Positions 35,891-46,711 of a DNA stretch of 64,000 nt are shown piece after piece. The DNA is taken from NCBI RefSeq assembly GCF_001885075.1, contig NZ_MODU01000004.1, forward strand, positions 186,001-250,000, read 5' to 3'. Position 1 is the first letter of the stretch, and every line of letters begins with the position of its first letter. The stretch is from Alteromonas sp. V450. GTDB taxonomy: Bacteria > Pseudomonadota > Gammaproteobacteria > Enterobacterales > Alteromonadaceae. A program made the position numbers and the translations under genes. Under the pieces are notes generated by a model. The model worked only from the letters and a program-made list of their open reading frames with translations. It was not told where the DNA came from and made no database searches.

Positions 35891-36679
35891 CTATAGCTCC
35901 TCTACACTATGAGGTTGAGCCTCATTTACATTAACGGCATCAATCGTTTCAACAGACTTTGTATTTGCGCAGGTGTTAGGTGCATCGAAAAGCATAGACT
36001 GGTTGGCCTGTGCATAGAGCAATGCTTCACGAACTGCACTTACGACCGCTCTTGGCGTGATGGTAGCGCCAGTAAACTGATCAAACTCGCCGCCGTCTTT
36101 TTTAACCTGCCACGGCGCCAAATTATCGGGTGAAAAAGACTTTCCACTAAATGTTGTTATCCAGTTGCTTACAGCAAGCTCTATTTTGTCGCCCAACCCA
36201 GGGGTTTCTTTGTGTTCGATAACGCGCACACCAAGCACGTTCATAGTGGTTGTTCTAGCTTGTGGCGTGCTTTTGCTATCACTGCTGAGCGGACCAGTGT
36301 TTGCACTTTGGAGTACATCGCCGCGACTCGCTGCACTGACTTCAACACCCACAACAATATCAATATCTCCGCTGTATCCATCTGGAGCAGTAGCCTCTAA
36401 CACTAATGCGCTGGGTCTGCCGTTTAACGTCGCACGATATATTTTGTGGGCTTTTTTGTTGCCAAGTTCAGGTGCATTGACCTCTGTGCAGTTGGCGTAA
36501 AGGGCATTGTCGTGGAATTCGCTAGGCACGACTTCATTAAGCACGCTTAGCAGCTTTTGCTGCTTTTGTTGCTCAATTTTGTCTTGGGTACCAAAAAACG
36601 TAAGCGCGATTAATGCTGTGGTAACAACGGCAAACGCACCTAACATGAGGCCGTTTTTGGCCAGGCTTTCTTTCATCAT
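35891..36679 (-). CDS. rnfG: Rnf electron-transport complex subunit G
   Basis: RnfG is a membrane-anchored periplasmic flavoprotein carrying covalently bound FMN on a Thr in the S/T-GAT motif, seen here as [10 protein letters not shown]. One N-terminal helix (about residues 10-28) anchors it. At 262 aa it is longer than E. coli RsxG (206 aa): a polar insert rich in Ser and Thr sits at about residues 118-145, and the C-terminus is extended by about 30 acidic residues. Start ATG 36679 overlaps the rnfD stop by one base. Confidence 0.95.
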   Translation of the reverse strand: MMKESLAKNGLMLGAFAVVTTALIALTFFGTQDKIEQQKQQKLLSVLNEVVPSEFHDNALYANCTEVNAPELGNKKAHKIYRATLNGRPSALVLEATAPDGYSGDIDIVVGVEVSAASRGDVLQSANTGPLSSDSKSTPQARTTTMNVLGVRVIEHKETPGLGDKIELAVSNWITTFSGKSFSPDNLAPWQVKKDGGEFDQFTGATITPRAVVSAVREALLYAQANQSMLFDAPNTCANTKSVETIDAVNVNEAQPHSVEEL

Positions 36680-37761
36680 TAGTGTTTACCTCGACCTTTA
36701 ACGTTTTTGCCGTACACGCGAGGACGGGTATAGTAATCAATCAAAGGTACCGCCATGTTCATAATGATAACCGCAAACGCTACAGCATCAGGGTACCCAC
36801 CAAAGGTACGGATGATTACCACCCAAAAGCCAATTGCCGCACCAAAAATTATGCGGCCTTTTGGTGTTGTTGACGCTGAAACTGGGTCGGTGGCGATAAA
36901 AAAGGCGCCTACCATTACTGCACCGTTAAATAAATGAAATAGCGGAGAAGCATAGTAATCTGCATTTACCAGATGAAGCAATGCCGCACAAACAAATACG
37001 CTCAGCAGCATGCCGCCTGGGATGTGCCAGTTAATAACGCGGGTTTTCCATAGGTAGAGACCACCGAGTAAATAAGCAAAACTCACTATGCCCCATCCTG
37101 CACCGGCGGCTTCGAATATACCGCCATCGAAGATTGGCTTAGCCAATGACTCTGAGTAAGTTACGCCTTGCGTGAGGTCGGTTTTCAATGTGTCTAACGG
37201 TGTAGCCATGGTTACACCATCGGCAATGGTTTTGAGTTGAGTGACATCGTATCCACTGGTAGTAAAACCTGTAAAGATGAGTGAAACCGAATCTAAAAAG
37301 CTTGGCGTGATGCTAGCGTGAGTCGCGGGAGGCAGCCATAGGCTCATCGCTGCAGGGAATGAAATAAGCAGCACTACGTAAGCAATCATGGCTGGGTTGA
37401 AAATATTAAAGCCAAGTCCACCGTAAACTTGTTTAGCTACCGCAATGGCGAAGAAAACGCCTGTCACCGTCATCCACCAAGGCAGGGTAGGTGGAATACT
37501 AATAGCAATTAATAAGCCTGTTAAAACCGCACTGTAATCTGTAAGGGTGCGTTCAATAGGGCGCTTTCTTAAATATAAAATAACCCCTTCAATAACGAGT
37601 GCACTTACTACCGCAATAACTGCTTGAATCAGCATGCCCCAGCCAAAGAAAAAAGATTGAGCTATCATGCCTGGTATCATGGCGTAAATGACCATGCGCA
37701 TGACCTGTCCGGTATCGCGTTTAACCCGTTGGTGTGGTGAACTCGATAAACTTAACTTCAT
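36679..37761 (-). CDS. rnfD: Rnf electron-transport complex subunit D
   Basis: RnfD is a polytopic subunit with a second covalent FMN; the site motif appears as [17 protein letters not shown] near residue 285, but the flavin Thr in this family lies in the earlier periplasmic loop (SGYDV region, residues 170-200). The 360-aa protein has about nine membrane segments and usual family length. It overlaps rnfC by four bases (ATGA) and rnfG by one, indicating tight translational coupling. Confidence 0.94.
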   Translation of the reverse strand: MKLSLSSSPHQRVKRDTGQVMRMVIYAMIPGMIAQSFFFGWGMLIQAVIAVVSALVIEGVILYLRKRPIERTLTDYSAVLTGLLIAISIPPTLPWWMTVTGVFFAIAVAKQVYGGLGFNIFNPAMIAYVVLLISFPAAMSLWLPPATHASITPSFLDSVSLIFTGFTTSGYDVTQLKTIADGVTMATPLDTLKTDLTQGVTYSESLAKPIFDGGIFEAAGAGWGIVSFAYLLGGLYLWKTRVINWHIPGGMLLSVFVCAALLHLVNADYYASPLFHLFNGAVMVGAFFIATDPVSASTTPKGRIIFGAAIGFWVVIIRTFGGYPDAVAFAVIIMNMAVPLIDYYTRPRVYGKNVKGRGKH

Positions 37762-40529
37762 TCTGACCCTTTCTCTTGTTCAGCTGCCGCTTTCTTTGCT
37801 TTAGCCTTAGCGACTGCAGCGGCAATGCGTGCTCTCTTTTCATCTTGCTCGGTAGGTTGAGAAGAGGTTTGCACACTTGTGGCTTGCGCTGCATTGGGAG
37901 ACGATTCACTCTGCTCAGATGCTTTACTGCTTTCCTGTTCAGTAGTATCTGTTGACGTCGCTAAATCACCATTACCTTTTTGAGCAAGTTTCTTTGCTTT
38001 CGCCTTTGCTACGGCAGCGGCAATGCGTGCTTTTTTCTCATCCGCTGGGCTCAAATTACTATCTGAATCTTCTGCATTAGTACTTAAAGCACTATTGTTT
38101 TGATGGCTGACGCTAGAAGTGCTGGCTTCTTTTGGCGAGTTAACGTTTTGCTCCTTAGCGTCAGCTTCACTGGAATGGTTAGACCCGTACTCTTTATGCG
38201 AAGCGGCCTTTTTAGCTTTCGCTTTCGCTACCGCCGCCGCGATCCTAGCTTGCTTTTCATCTAGCTGCTCTTTGGACTGACTGTCTGGTTGCTCATCTAA
38301 TTGAGTTGGCGCGCCTTGCTCTGAAACTGACTTGTCAGGCTGCCCGCCTTCGCTATTTTTAGCTGCTTTTTGCGCTTTAGCCTTAGCGACTGCCGCGGCA
38401 ATACGCGCTTTTTTCTGCGCTTCAGCGTTTAGCTCTGAATTAGTTTCAGGATCGGGAAGTTCAGCTTGCTTTTCGCCTTGAGAGCCTGCAGGCTTTTCTG
38501 CTGAAGATGCCTCAGACTGGCTGGCTTGCGCGGCTTTTTTGGCTTTTGCTCTTGCTATAGCGGCAGCAACTTTAGCTTTTTTCTCATCTTCTGGTGATGA
38601 TGACTGATTACTTGGCTGGTCTGTGGTTGATGGTTCGGCAGCGCTTTCATCTTGCGTTTCGTTTTGAGCTTGTGCGGCTTTCTTCGCTTTTGCTCTTGCG
38701 ATTGCTGCAGCAACCTTTGCCTTTTTGTCATCTTCTGGCGATGACGGATGTTCAACTTGCTTATCCGCACTTTCAAGTTGAGCTTCATTCTGGGCTTGTG
38801 CGGCTTTCTTGGCCTTTGCTCTTGCAATTGCGGCGGCTACCTGTGCTTTTTTATCATTGGTAGCATTATTTGGTTCGTCGGCATTAGCTGGCTTGCTGTC
38901 AGCATTCGCATTGGCCTGCATGGCCGCTTTCTTCGCTTTCGCACGCGCAAGCGCCGCCGCTACTTTGTCTTTAGCTTCAGTTGCGCCAGAATCAACAGCG
39001 TTATTTGCATTTTCAGCTGCCACAGCATTTTGCTCTTTGGCTTTGTTGGCAGCTAATCGTGCTTCTTTTGCTTTTCTATGTTTTGCTTCGCGCTCAAGTT
39101 TTTCGCGCTCTAAACGCTCTTTACGTGCCTCAAAACGCTGCTTGGCCTTCTCAGCCTTGTTCTTTTCATCACGCTGAATGCGTATTTCAGATTTAGCTTG
39201 GCGGTAGTAATGCACCAGTGGGATCTCACTGGGGCAAACGTAAGCACATGCACCGCACTCTATACAGTCGAAAAGGTCGTATTCTTCGGCTTTATCGTAT
39301 TCTTTTGCTTTGGCGTGCCAAAATATTTGTTGGGGAAGTAATGACGCAGGGCATGCGTCGGCGCATGCGCTACAGCGAATGCAGGGGCGTTCTGCATTGT
39401 CGTCTACCAGCTCTTTTTTTGCTGGAACCAGCAAACAGTTTGTGGTTTTAACCACGGGGATTGAAGCGTCTGATAACGTAAAACCCATCATAGGCCCGCC
39501 CATAATCACTTTGGGTGCTTTCTGTTTTTTCGGGTTGTAGTTTGCTTCATCCAATAGGTGAGAGACCGGCGTACCCAACAACGCTCTGAAATTGCTAGGT
39601 GATTCAACGGCTTCACCAGTTACGGTAACAATGCGTTCTATGAGTGGCTTACCATGTAAAATGGCATCTGCGATAGCATAGCAGGTACCCACGTTAAACA
39701 TCATCACGCCTACGTCAGCGGGTAATCCGTTTCTTGGCACTTCTCGGCCAGTCAGTACCTGAATCAGCTGTTTTTCGCCGCCGGCAGGGTATTTAGTTTC
39801 AACGCTAACAACCCGGTAATCGTGCTTATCCTGACAAGCAATATTAAGTGCCTCAAAAGCTTCGGGCTTGTTGTCTTCAACGGCCACCACAATGGCTTTT
39901 GGCCCGATAAGGTGAGTAAGAATGTCTAGACCCTGGCGTATTTGCCAGGCGTGCTCACGCATCAATCGGTCATCAGACGTGATATAGGGTTCACACTCAA
40001 TGCCGTTGAGAATAAGGAATTCGACGGGTTTGGACGTAGAGGTTTTTATATGGGTAGGAAAACCGGCACCACCCATTCCAGAAATACCAGCTTGGCAAAT
40101 GGCTTCAATAAGTTTGTTTTTATCAAGCTCGCTGTAGTTAGCGATAGGTGACAGGTCGCACCATGTGTCTTTACCGTCAGGGCGTATTGAAATACACATT
40201 TCTGTTAGGCCGCTGGGGTGTGCCACAACATGTGGCGCAATCGCAACAACCTCACCCGAAGTTGGCGCATGGACTGGCACAGAAAAAGGCGATGAGCTTT
40301 GCGAAAGAATTTGGCCTTTCAATACGAAATCGCCAACTTCTACGCAGCAAATACCGTCTGAGCCAATGTGCTGTCTTAAAGGAACAATCAATAAATCGGG
40401 TAACGACGGTTTCTTTATTACTGATGTATTAGAAAGCGATTTCTTATCGTCGGGATGTACACCACCTGGAAATGAGTACATCTTTCCCGTTTCAAGGGTT
40501 TCTATAATTGAATCAAAACTTGGATACAT
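37758..40529 (-). CDS. rnfC: Rnf electron-transport complex subunit C, with long repeat tail
   Basis: RnfC is the peripheral NADH/FMN-binding subunit facing the cytoplasm. Residues 1-430 hold the NADH:quinone oxidoreductase 51-kDa-like domain, the [10 protein letters not shown] segment, SLBB domain and two 4Fe-4S motifs ([12 protein letters not shown] and [12 protein letters not shown]). After a charged coiled-coil-like linker, residues from about 515 on consist of eight degenerate Ala/Lys repeats (see the repeat entry). The total of 923 aa is longer than in E. coli (740 aa). ATG 40529 is chosen over the GTG directly before it. Confidence 0.95.
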   Translation of the reverse strand: MYPSFDSIIETLETGKMYSFPGGVHPDDKKSLSNTSVIKKPSLPDLLIVPLRQHIGSDGICCVEVGDFVLKGQILSQSSSPFSVPVHAPTSGEVVAIAPHVVAHPSGLTEMCISIRPDGKDTWCDLSPIANYSELDKNKLIEAICQAGISGMGGAGFPTHIKTSTSKPVEFLILNGIECEPYITSDDRLMREHAWQIRQGLDILTHLIGPKAIVVAVEDNKPEAFEALNIACQDKHDYRVVSVETKYPAGGEKQLIQVLTGREVPRNGLPADVGVMMFNVGTCYAIADAILHGKPLIERIVTVTGEAVESPSNFRALLGTPVSHLLDEANYNPKKQKAPKVIMGGPMMGFTLSDASIPVVKTTNCLLVPAKKELVDDNAERPCIRCSACADACPASLLPQQIFWHAKAKEYDKAEEYDLFDCIECGACAYVCPSEIPLVHYYRQAKSEIRIQRDEKNKAEKAKQRFEARKERLEREKLEREAKHRKAKEARLAANKAKEQNAVAAENANNAVDSGATEAKDKVAAALARAKAKKAAMQANANADSKPANADEPNNATNDKKAQVAAAIARAKAKKAAQAQNEAQLESADKQVEHPSSPEDDKKAKVAAAIARAKAKKAAQAQNETQDESAAEPSTTDQPSNQSSSPEDEKKAKVAAAIARAKAKKAAQASQSEASSAEKPAGSQGEKQAELPDPETNSELNAEAQKKARIAAAVAKAKAQKAAKNSEGGQPDKSVSEQGAPTQLDEQPDSQSKEQLDEKQARIAAAVAKAKAKKAASHKEYGSNHSSEADAKEQNVNSPKEASTSSVSHQNNSALSTNAEDSDSNLSPADEKKARIAAAVAKAKAKKLAQKGNGDLATSTDTTEQESSKASEQSESSPNAAQATSVQTSSQPTEQDEKRARIAAAVAKAKAKKAAAEQEKGSE
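37760..38985 (-). repeat. Eight tandem coding repeats in the RnfC C-terminus
   Basis: Each unit has a conserved core like [18 protein letters not shown] followed by a variable Ser/Glu/Gln-rich spacer of about 20-55 residues. Cores 1-4 favour [12 protein letters not shown] and cores 5-8 favour [12 protein letters not shown], pointing to two rounds of block expansion. At DNA level the cores stay similar while spacers have diverged. Confidence 0.9.
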
Positions 40530-40534
40530 CACAA

Positions 40535-41116
40535 TTACGACACCATTTTGATGGGGATATCACCTTTAGGCGATGATTCAAAATCCCAGTTCCATGAAGA
40601 AGTGGTTTGTGCAATTGGTACCATGTCGATACAGTCGACAGGGCAGGGATCTACACATAGGTCGCAGCCCGTACATTCATCAGTTATGACCGTGTGCATA
40701 TGTTTGGCTGCACCTAGAATGGCGTCTACAGGGCAGGCCTGGATACATTTCGTACAGCCGATGCATTCGTCTTCGCGTATGAACGCAACTTTTTTAACGT
40801 CTTCTTCACCGTGAGCTGCATCAAGGGGTTTAGGTTCAACCCCCATCAAGTCTGCGAGTTTTTTAATCGTTGCCTCGCCACCAGGTGGGCACTTATTAAT
40901 ATCGTCACCTTCCGCAATTGCCTCTGCATAAGGCTTGCAGCCCGGGTATCCGCATTGGCCACACTGCGTTTGGGGTAGTACAGCATCAATTTGTTCAACA
41001 AGCGGGTCGCCTTCAACTTTAAAACGGATGCTTGCGTAGCCTAAAACGAAACCAAAAATAAGCGCAAGGGCGCCAATGGCAATGACAGCGAATATAATAG
41101 CGGTAGATATCGTCAT
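40535..41116 (-). CDS. rnfB: Rnf electron-transport complex subunit B
   Basis: RnfB carries the Fe-S clusters that take electrons from ferredoxin. The 193-aa protein has an N-terminal membrane helix, the CGQCGYPGC four-iron motif (about residues 50-75) and two ferredoxin-type 4Fe-4S motifs ([12 protein letters not shown] and [12 protein letters not shown]). It overlaps rnfA by one base and precedes rnfC by five bases. Confidence 0.97.
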   Translation of the reverse strand: MTISTAIIFAVIAIGALALIFGFVLGYASIRFKVEGDPLVEQIDAVLPQTQCGQCGYPGCKPYAEAIAEGDDINKCPPGGEATIKKLADLMGVEPKPLDAAHGEEDVKKVAFIREDECIGCTKCIQACPVDAILGAAKHMHTVITDECTGCDLCVDPCPVDCIDMVPIAQTTSSWNWDFESSPKGDIPIKMVS

Positions 41117-41697
41117 TACACTTTCACCAGTCCACTAAAGCCCATAAATGCGAGAGACATGAGTCCGGCGGTTATCATTGCAATTGACGCACCTTTAAAG
41201 GATACAGGTACATCAGCAGCAGCTAAACGCTCACGCATAGCCGCAAATAACACCAGTACCAGAGAGAAACCCACCGCTGCGCCGAAACCATAAATAAGGC
41301 TCTGCATGAAATTATGTTGTTCGGTAAGGTTTAATAGCGCTACACCAAGTACTGCGCAATTGGTTGTGATAAGAGGGAGAAATATGCCTAACAGTCTATA
41401 TAAAGTAGGGCTTGTTTTGTGCACGACCATTTCTGTGAACTGAACTACTACCGCGATAACGAGAATAAAGGCCAGTGTTCTAAGGTAGCCTATGCCAAGT
41501 GGAGCAAGTAAATAGGTTTCAACTAAGTAGCTTGACGCTGATGCAAGAGTCAGTACAAATGTGGTGGCCATAGACATACCCATGGCGGTTTCTAATTTTC
41601 CAGAAACGCCCATAAACGGACATAAGCCGAGAAATTTAACCAACACAAAGTTGTTAACCAGTACTGTACCAATCAATAGCAGTAAAAATTCAGTCAT
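41116..41697 (-). CDS. rnfA: Rnf electron-transport complex subunit A
   Basis: RnfA is a six-helix membrane subunit of the Rnf ion pump/SoxR-reducing complex. The 193-aa sequence is typical and highly hydrophobic, beginning [28 protein letters not shown], with the conserved [12 protein letters not shown] half-helix in the middle that faces its homologue RnfE. First gene of rnfABCDGE-nth; the 190 bp upstream before tRNA-Asn should hold the promoter, which I could not place firmly. Confidence 0.97.
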   Translation of the reverse strand: MTEFLLLLIGTVLVNNFVLVKFLGLCPFMGVSGKLETAMGMSMATTFVLTLASASSYLVETYLLAPLGIGYLRTLAFILVIAVVVQFTEMVVHKTSPTLYRLLGIFLPLITTNCAVLGVALLNLTEQHNFMQSLIYGFGAAVGFSLVLVLFAAMRERLAAADVPVSFKGASIAMITAGLMSLAFMGFSGLVKV

Positions 41698-41890
41698 GAA
41701 TAACGCAATTCCTTCGAGGAATTTTGACGGACAATGCCCGCGAATTAAAAAGAAAAACAGATTAGGTCTATTATCCCTTTTTAGAACGGGTTTAACAACT
41801 TGATTGAATTAGGGTTATTTAATGTCTAAACGCGTTGTTTTAGGAATTAAAATAGAATGATATGGGTGAGGCGATTATGAGCCAACTAAG

Positions 41891-41967
41891 TGGCTCCCCC
41901 TCCCCGACTCGAACGGGGGACCTGCGGATTAACAGTCCGTCGCTCTAACCAACTGAGCTAAGGGGGA
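41891..41967 (-). tRNA. tRNA-Asn (GUU)
   Basis: The minus strand folds as a 77-nt tRNA with encoded CCA: acceptor TCCCCCT/AGGGGGA, D arm with GTTGGTTA, anticodon loop CTGTTAA (GTT at 41933-41931), T arm GTTCGAGTC. It lies between rnfA and a long non-coding stretch, both in the same leftward direction. Confidence 0.97.
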
Positions 41968-42968
41968 CCTGTGCTTCAACGGAGGCGAATATTAAAGACG
42001 TACTTGGGAACTGTCAACAACATAAATGAAATATTTGTGCTGACTGCGCAAAAAATAGCTTTTTACGGCTTTTATGTTCATTTTGTCGTCAATGCTGAGA
42101 AAGTGATGGTTAATAACTGCACATTTTTGCTTTCAAGCAGATAAATTGGCTCACCTTTATTGATTATGTGTGGTGATGTTGCGTGTGGTTTGTATATCCC
42201 ATATAAAAGAAAATATATAACAAAAAAGAATAAAAAATTACTTCCCAACTGGTAGTATATACAGTGTTTAATAAATCTGTAACCTGTACCTGAGGATTAA
42301 AAGGTTAGTCACCACTTACCTGCCGAGAATTTAATCGAGCACAAAATCACGCCGAATATGGTCTAGCGTTAGTTATCCACTAAATCTGTGGATAACTATG
42401 TTGATAGCTTAGAATCGCGATGTGTTTTTGTCAGATCAGGTACAGGGCGATCGAAACGGATACCTCGTGCTTTCGATTAATATTCTATTGAATACAAGTG
42501 TTTAGGTCTGTTTTTGTGATCGCATTTTAAGATCGAAATAGATCGGTTGAACAAAAAGTAGCTTGTGTGTTAATTCAACGAATGAATAAATGCTATTCAA
42601 TGAAATCCATCTTATTTGTCAATGATTTACAATTCATTAACAAGGGTGGTGATCTTAAAGCCACTATATTGTAAAACGCATGAGCGTGTATCAGTCGATA
42701 TAACGTGGCAGTAAAAGTGAAATGTTATAGAAATTAAACTGTCACGCGTTTATTCATTTGTAAGTGATTCTGTACTACCCAAAAAGTATTGCTTTTAAAG
42801 AGTTGCGAATAAATGTGTGCGACGTTGGTTTTTTTTGCTAGAAAACACGCAAATTTTTTAGTCCCTCTTATGCTTTGTTTTGTTTATCGAATATGCGTAG
42901 CTAATTAACGTGCACTCTTTTACACTTACGCGCCATGGTTGGGGGGATTTCATTTTGCCGGAGCTCAA
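41968..42968. other. 1-kb AT-rich non-coding region with DnaA boxes and GATC cluster
   Basis: No convincing gene is present in about 1000 bp upstream of the MATE gene. At 42371-42397 a perfect 10-bp inverted repeat AGTTATCCAC / GTGGATAACT (7-bp spacer) contains one perfect DnaA box (TGTGGATAA, minus sense TTATCCACA) and one with a single mismatch (TTATCCACT). Six GATC sites follow at 42434, 42449, 42518, 42531, 42541 and 42651. AT-rich runs lie on both sides. The combination is typical of replication-control DNA, but the number of DnaA boxes is small for a chromosomal origin and no dnaA, mnmG or plasmid gene adjoins. Confidence 0.5.
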
Positions 42969-44351
42969 GTGACAAAAACAAACGCTAAGCCACGTACTTC
43001 TGACTTATTGGAAGGAGATATAAGTACTACGTTAAAGCGTATGACTATTCCTATGATATTGGGAATGGTAATGATGATGAGTTTTGGACTTATTGATACC
43101 TTTTTCGTGAGCTTGTTGGGCACCGATCCGTTAGCTGCTATTAGCTTTACTTTTCCAGTTACCTTTACCGTTATCAGTTTGAACATTGGTTTAGGTATTG
43201 GCACATCAGCAATTATTGGCAAATTGCAGGGCAGCAAAGAAATAACTAAGTCTCAGCATTATGCTACCGGCTCCTTAATGCTGTCTTTTTTGCTGGTGGG
43301 AGCGTTAGCAATAATTGGCTTTTTTACCATAGAGCCCGTGTTCAAGTTGCTTAACGCAACCGACAATCTAATGCCATACATTTCTGATTATATGGGGCTG
43401 TGGTACTTGTCGAGCATTTTTCTTGCTATGCCGATGGTGGGCAATAGTGTATTGCGTGCCTGTGGCGATACTCGCACACCCAGTATTGTTATGGCGGCGG
43501 GAGGCGGCCTAAACGCTTTGCTTGATCCCATTTTTATTTTCGGCCTTGGGCCCATTCCGGCGATGGGAATAAAAGGTGCGGCGCTGGCAACCTTTATAGC
43601 GTGGATTGTAGGTGCATTATGGATTCTATATATCTTATCTATTCGCCGAAAGCTTATGTTGCCTCGACTGCTGACACTCGCTGAGCTGCGTGATAGCAGC
43701 CGTGAAATCCTAAAAATAGGGCTGCCTGCGGCGGGGGCGAATATGCTGACCCCTGTTGCCGGTGGGGTAATGACTGCCGTCGTTGCTGGATACGGCGCTG
43801 AAGCGGTTGCAGCGTGGGGAGTGGGTAACAGAATGGAGTCTATTGCTAGTATTGTCGTGTTAGCCCTATCTATGACATTACCCCCTTTTATTAGCCAAAA
43901 CGTTGGAGCAGGGCAGGTAGAACGGGTAAAGAAAGCGTATTCGCTCACATTGAAGTTTGTTCTTGTATGGCAGTTCGCTATTTTTCTTGTCATGTGGGCA
44001 CTGTCTAGCTGGATAGCTGTTGCCTTTGCTAATGAAGCAGAGGTAAGCGTGTTAATACAGCTGTTTTTGATGATTGTGCCGCTGGGTTATGGCATGCAGG
44101 GCATAATTATTCTGACCAACTCATCGTTAAACGCCATGCATCGACCCATGACGGCGTTAACGTTGAGTGTCATCCGCTTATTTGTTTTCTTCGTACCTAT
44201 CAGCGTTACGGCGAGTTTTCTTTTTGAGTTAAAAGGCTTATTTGCAGGAACGGTTATTGCCAATATAGCGATGGCGTGTGTTTCATTAGTTGTTTTTAAG
44301 CGTGCAATAACTCAATTTGAACAAGATAAAGAAGCGCCTGAGCACGGCTAA
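42969..44351 (+). CDS. MATE-family efflux transporter
   Basis: A 460-aa membrane protein with 12 hydrophobic segments in two homologous halves, typical of MATE pumps that export drugs or metabolites using Na+ or H+ gradients. The N-terminal half contains the PMILGMVMMMSFGLIDTFFVSLLG segment with its conserved Pro and Asp. GTG 42969 (VTKTNAKPR) has a GGAG site at ideal distance; the frame is open ten codons further upstream without one. Substrate unknown. It reads toward uvrB but the 106-bp gap has no terminator. Confidence 0.9.
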   Translation: MTKTNAKPRTSDLLEGDISTTLKRMTIPMILGMVMMMSFGLIDTFFVSLLGTDPLAAISFTFPVTFTVISLNIGLGIGTSAIIGKLQGSKEITKSQHYATGSLMLSFLLVGALAIIGFFTIEPVFKLLNATDNLMPYISDYMGLWYLSSIFLAMPMVGNSVLRACGDTRTPSIVMAAGGGLNALLDPIFIFGLGPIPAMGIKGAALATFIAWIVGALWILYILSIRRKLMLPRLLTLAELRDSSREILKIGLPAAGANMLTPVAGGVMTAVVAGYGAEAVAAWGVGNRMESIASIVVLALSMTLPPFISQNVGAGQVERVKKAYSLTLKFVLVWQFAIFLVMWALSSWIAVAFANEAEVSVLIQLFLMIVPLGYGMQGIIILTNSSLNAMHRPMTALTLSVIRLFVFFVPISVTASFLFELKGLFAGTVIANIAMACVSLVVFKRAITQFEQDKEAPEHG

Positions 44352-44457
44352 CGTTAACGCGGCTAAACAAGGTTACCTGTTTGCACTGTCGATAATTCGA
44401 CCGCAAGCAAACTATACAGCAACAAGCTACAGAAAAAGTTAAGTAAAGGTTAAGTAA

Positions 44458-46473
44458 ATGAGTAGAGGGTTTGAGCTTCATTCTAAATACAAGCCAGCAG
44501 GCGATCAGCCAAAAGCCATAGAAGCTTTGGTGGATGGCCTGGAAAGTGGCCTGGCCGGCCAAACACTACTGGGTGTTACAGGCTCGGGTAAAACCTTTAC
44601 CATGGCTAATGTCATTAAAGAAGTACAAAGACCAACACTTATTCTTGCGCACAACAAAACCTTAGCGGCTCAGCTTTACGGTGAGATGAAAGAGTTCTTT
44701 CCCAATAATGCCGTAGAGTACTTCGTTTCATATTACGATTATTATCAGCCAGAAGCTTATGTACCAAGCACCGATACTTTCATTGAGAAAGACGCGTCAA
44801 TTAATGATCACATTGAGCAAATGCGACTATCCGCCACTAAAGCTCTAATGGAACGCCGCGACGTTGTAATTGTAGCTAGTGTTTCTGCAATTTATGGCTT
44901 AGGTGACCCTGAATCCTATATGAAAATGCTGCTGCATCTTCGTCAGGGCGACACCATGGACCAACGTGATATTTTGCGTCGTCTTGCTGAGTTGCAGTAT
45001 AAGCGCAACGATCTAGCGTTCGAACGGGGTACATTTCGCGTTCGTGGCGATGTTATAGATATTTTTCCTGCAGATTCTGAAAAGCAGGCCGTAAGGGTTG
45101 AGCTGTTTGACGATGAAATAGATAAAATTAGCCTGTTCGATCCGCTAACGGGGGCTGTCGATAAGTCAGTTATTCGAGCAACGGTTTTTCCTAAAACGCA
45201 TTATGTAACCCCGCGAGAGAAAATTCTCAATGCCATTGAGCATATTAAAGATGAACTAGGCGATCGCAAAAAGCAGCTCCAAGAGGCGAATAAGCTGATT
45301 GAAGAGCAGCGTATTTCACAGCGCACTCAGTTCGATATCGAAATGATGATGGAGCTTGGCTATTGTTCGGGGATCGAAAATTACTCTCGCTATCTTTCAG
45401 GAAGAGCACCGGGCGAACCACCTCCCACCTTATTGGATTACTTTCCAGCAGACGGTTTGATGTTTATCGATGAATCGCATGTTACTGTTTCTCAAGTAGG
45501 GGCTATGTATCGCGGGGATCGCTCTAGAAAAGAGACCTTGGTGGAATTTGGGTTTAGGCTGCCGTCGGCGTTAGATAATCGTCCGCTTAAGTTTGAAGAA
45601 TTTGAACAGATTTGCCCCCAAACCATCTATGTTTCTGCCACACCGGGTGACTATGAGTTAAAGAAAACTGACGGTGAAATAGTTGAGCAAGTTGTGCGTC
45701 CGACAGGTCTTCTAGACCCTGTTATTGAAGTTCGCCCAGTAGCGACTCAGGTTGATGATGTGCTGTCTGAAATACAAAAGCGGGTAGAACTTGACGAACG
45801 AGTACTTATTACTACCTTAACCAAGCGTATGGCTGAAGATTTAAGCGAGTATTTAAATGAGCACGGCGTTAAAGTTCGTTACCTGCATTCGGATATCGAT
45901 ACCGTAGAGCGAATTGAAATAATCCGAGACTTGCGGTTGGGTAAATTCGACGTGTTAGTTGGTATTAACCTGTTGCGTGAAGGTTTAGACATGCCGGAAG
46001 TGTCGCTGGTGGCGATTTTAGATGCTGATAAAGAAGGCTTCTTGCGCGCAGAACGTTCGTTAATCCAGACTATTGGTAGAGCCGCGCGTCACGTGAATGG
46101 TAAAGCTATTTTGTACGCTGACAGTATTACCAAGTCGATGAAAAAAGCGATGGATGAGACTGAACGTCGTCGTGAGAAGCAAATGGCGCATAACGAGGCA
46201 AACGGTATTACGCCAATGCGACTCAATAAGCCTATTACCGACATTATGGACTTAGGCGACTCCGCACACCCTGCGTCAGGTAAGGTCAGACTTCGCAAAG
46301 TCGAAGAGAAGAAAAAACAGCAGAAAACTGCCAGTGCAACAGAGTTAATGGATCAAATTACCGAGCTTGAAAAGCAGATGTTCGAATATGCTCGCGAGCT
46401 AGAATTTGAAAAAGCAGCGTCGTTACGTGACGATATTGAAGCACTTAGAAAGCAAGTTGTCACGCTTTCGTAA
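44458..46473 (+). CDS. uvrB: UvrABC excinuclease subunit B
   Basis: UvrB is the damage-verifying helicase-like subunit of nucleotide excision repair. The 671-aa product is full length: Walker [11 protein letters not shown] (near residue 40), the beta-hairpin [12 protein letters not shown] (near residue 95), DESH box (near residue 340), motif [11 protein letters not shown] and the C-terminal UVR domain ([22 protein letters not shown]) that contacts UvrC. I found no LexA box in the 106 bp upstream, unlike E. coli uvrB. A direct repeat GTTAAGTAAA precedes the start. Confidence 0.98.
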   Translation: MSRGFELHSKYKPAGDQPKAIEALVDGLESGLAGQTLLGVTGSGKTFTMANVIKEVQRPTLILAHNKTLAAQLYGEMKEFFPNNAVEYFVSYYDYYQPEAYVPSTDTFIEKDASINDHIEQMRLSATKALMERRDVVIVASVSAIYGLGDPESYMKMLLHLRQGDTMDQRDILRRLAELQYKRNDLAFERGTFRVRGDVIDIFPADSEKQAVRVELFDDEIDKISLFDPLTGAVDKSVIRATVFPKTHYVTPREKILNAIEHIKDELGDRKKQLQEANKLIEEQRISQRTQFDIEMMMELGYCSGIENYSRYLSGRAPGEPPPTLLDYFPADGLMFIDESHVTVSQVGAMYRGDRSRKETLVEFGFRLPSALDNRPLKFEEFEQICPQTIYVSATPGDYELKKTDGEIVEQVVRPTGLLDPVIEVRPVATQVDDVLSEIQKRVELDERVLITTLTKRMAEDLSEYLNEHGVKVRYLHSDIDTVERIEIIRDLRLGKFDVLVGINLLREGLDMPEVSLVAILDADKEGFLRAERSLIQTIGRAARHVNGKAILYADSITKSMKKAMDETERRREKQMAHNEANGITPMRLNKPITDIMDLGDSAHPASGKVRLRKVEEKKKQQKTASATELMDQITELEKQMFEYARELEFEKAASLRDDIEALRKQVVTLS

Positions 46474-46711
46474 GTAGGTAACAAGGGGCTGTTTCTAAAC
46501 TGAAATGGTCAGGTTTGCCCTTACATGAACCATTGCTATAAATTTGTTGGCGCTATCCACGCTATTCCGACGTATATACATTGTCAAAAGTATTGGTTTT
46601 TAAACGCAAAATTGAGACGAAAAGCCGAAAAATCTCGTTGTAATAGCGAGAATTAATGCATATAGTGCTTGATAGAGTATCAATAACTATACCTATAATT
46701 CAGGTGCTAAT

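Noticed and set aside
38555..39196. Several long antisense and shifted reading frames inside rnfC
   Set aside because: They come from the repetitive Ala/Lys-coding sequence read in other frames; the products are low in complexity and lack ribosome sites.
41891..41967. tRNA-Asn as an attachment site of an integrated element
   Set aside because: No integrase, no repeated tRNA 3' end and no cargo genes nearby; flanking genes are housekeeping.
42371..42654. Main chromosomal origin oriC
   Set aside because: Only two DnaA boxes, no dnaA, mnmG, rpmH or parAB nearby; kept as an origin-like control element instead.
43388..43993. A 201-codon minus-strand frame within the MATE gene
   Set aside because: It is a shadow of a hydrophobic coding sequence; the MATE protein on the plus strand is complete and clearly homologous.
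44352..44457. LexA (SOS) box before uvrB
   Set aside because: No CTGT-N8-ACAG match found in the 106-bp gap.
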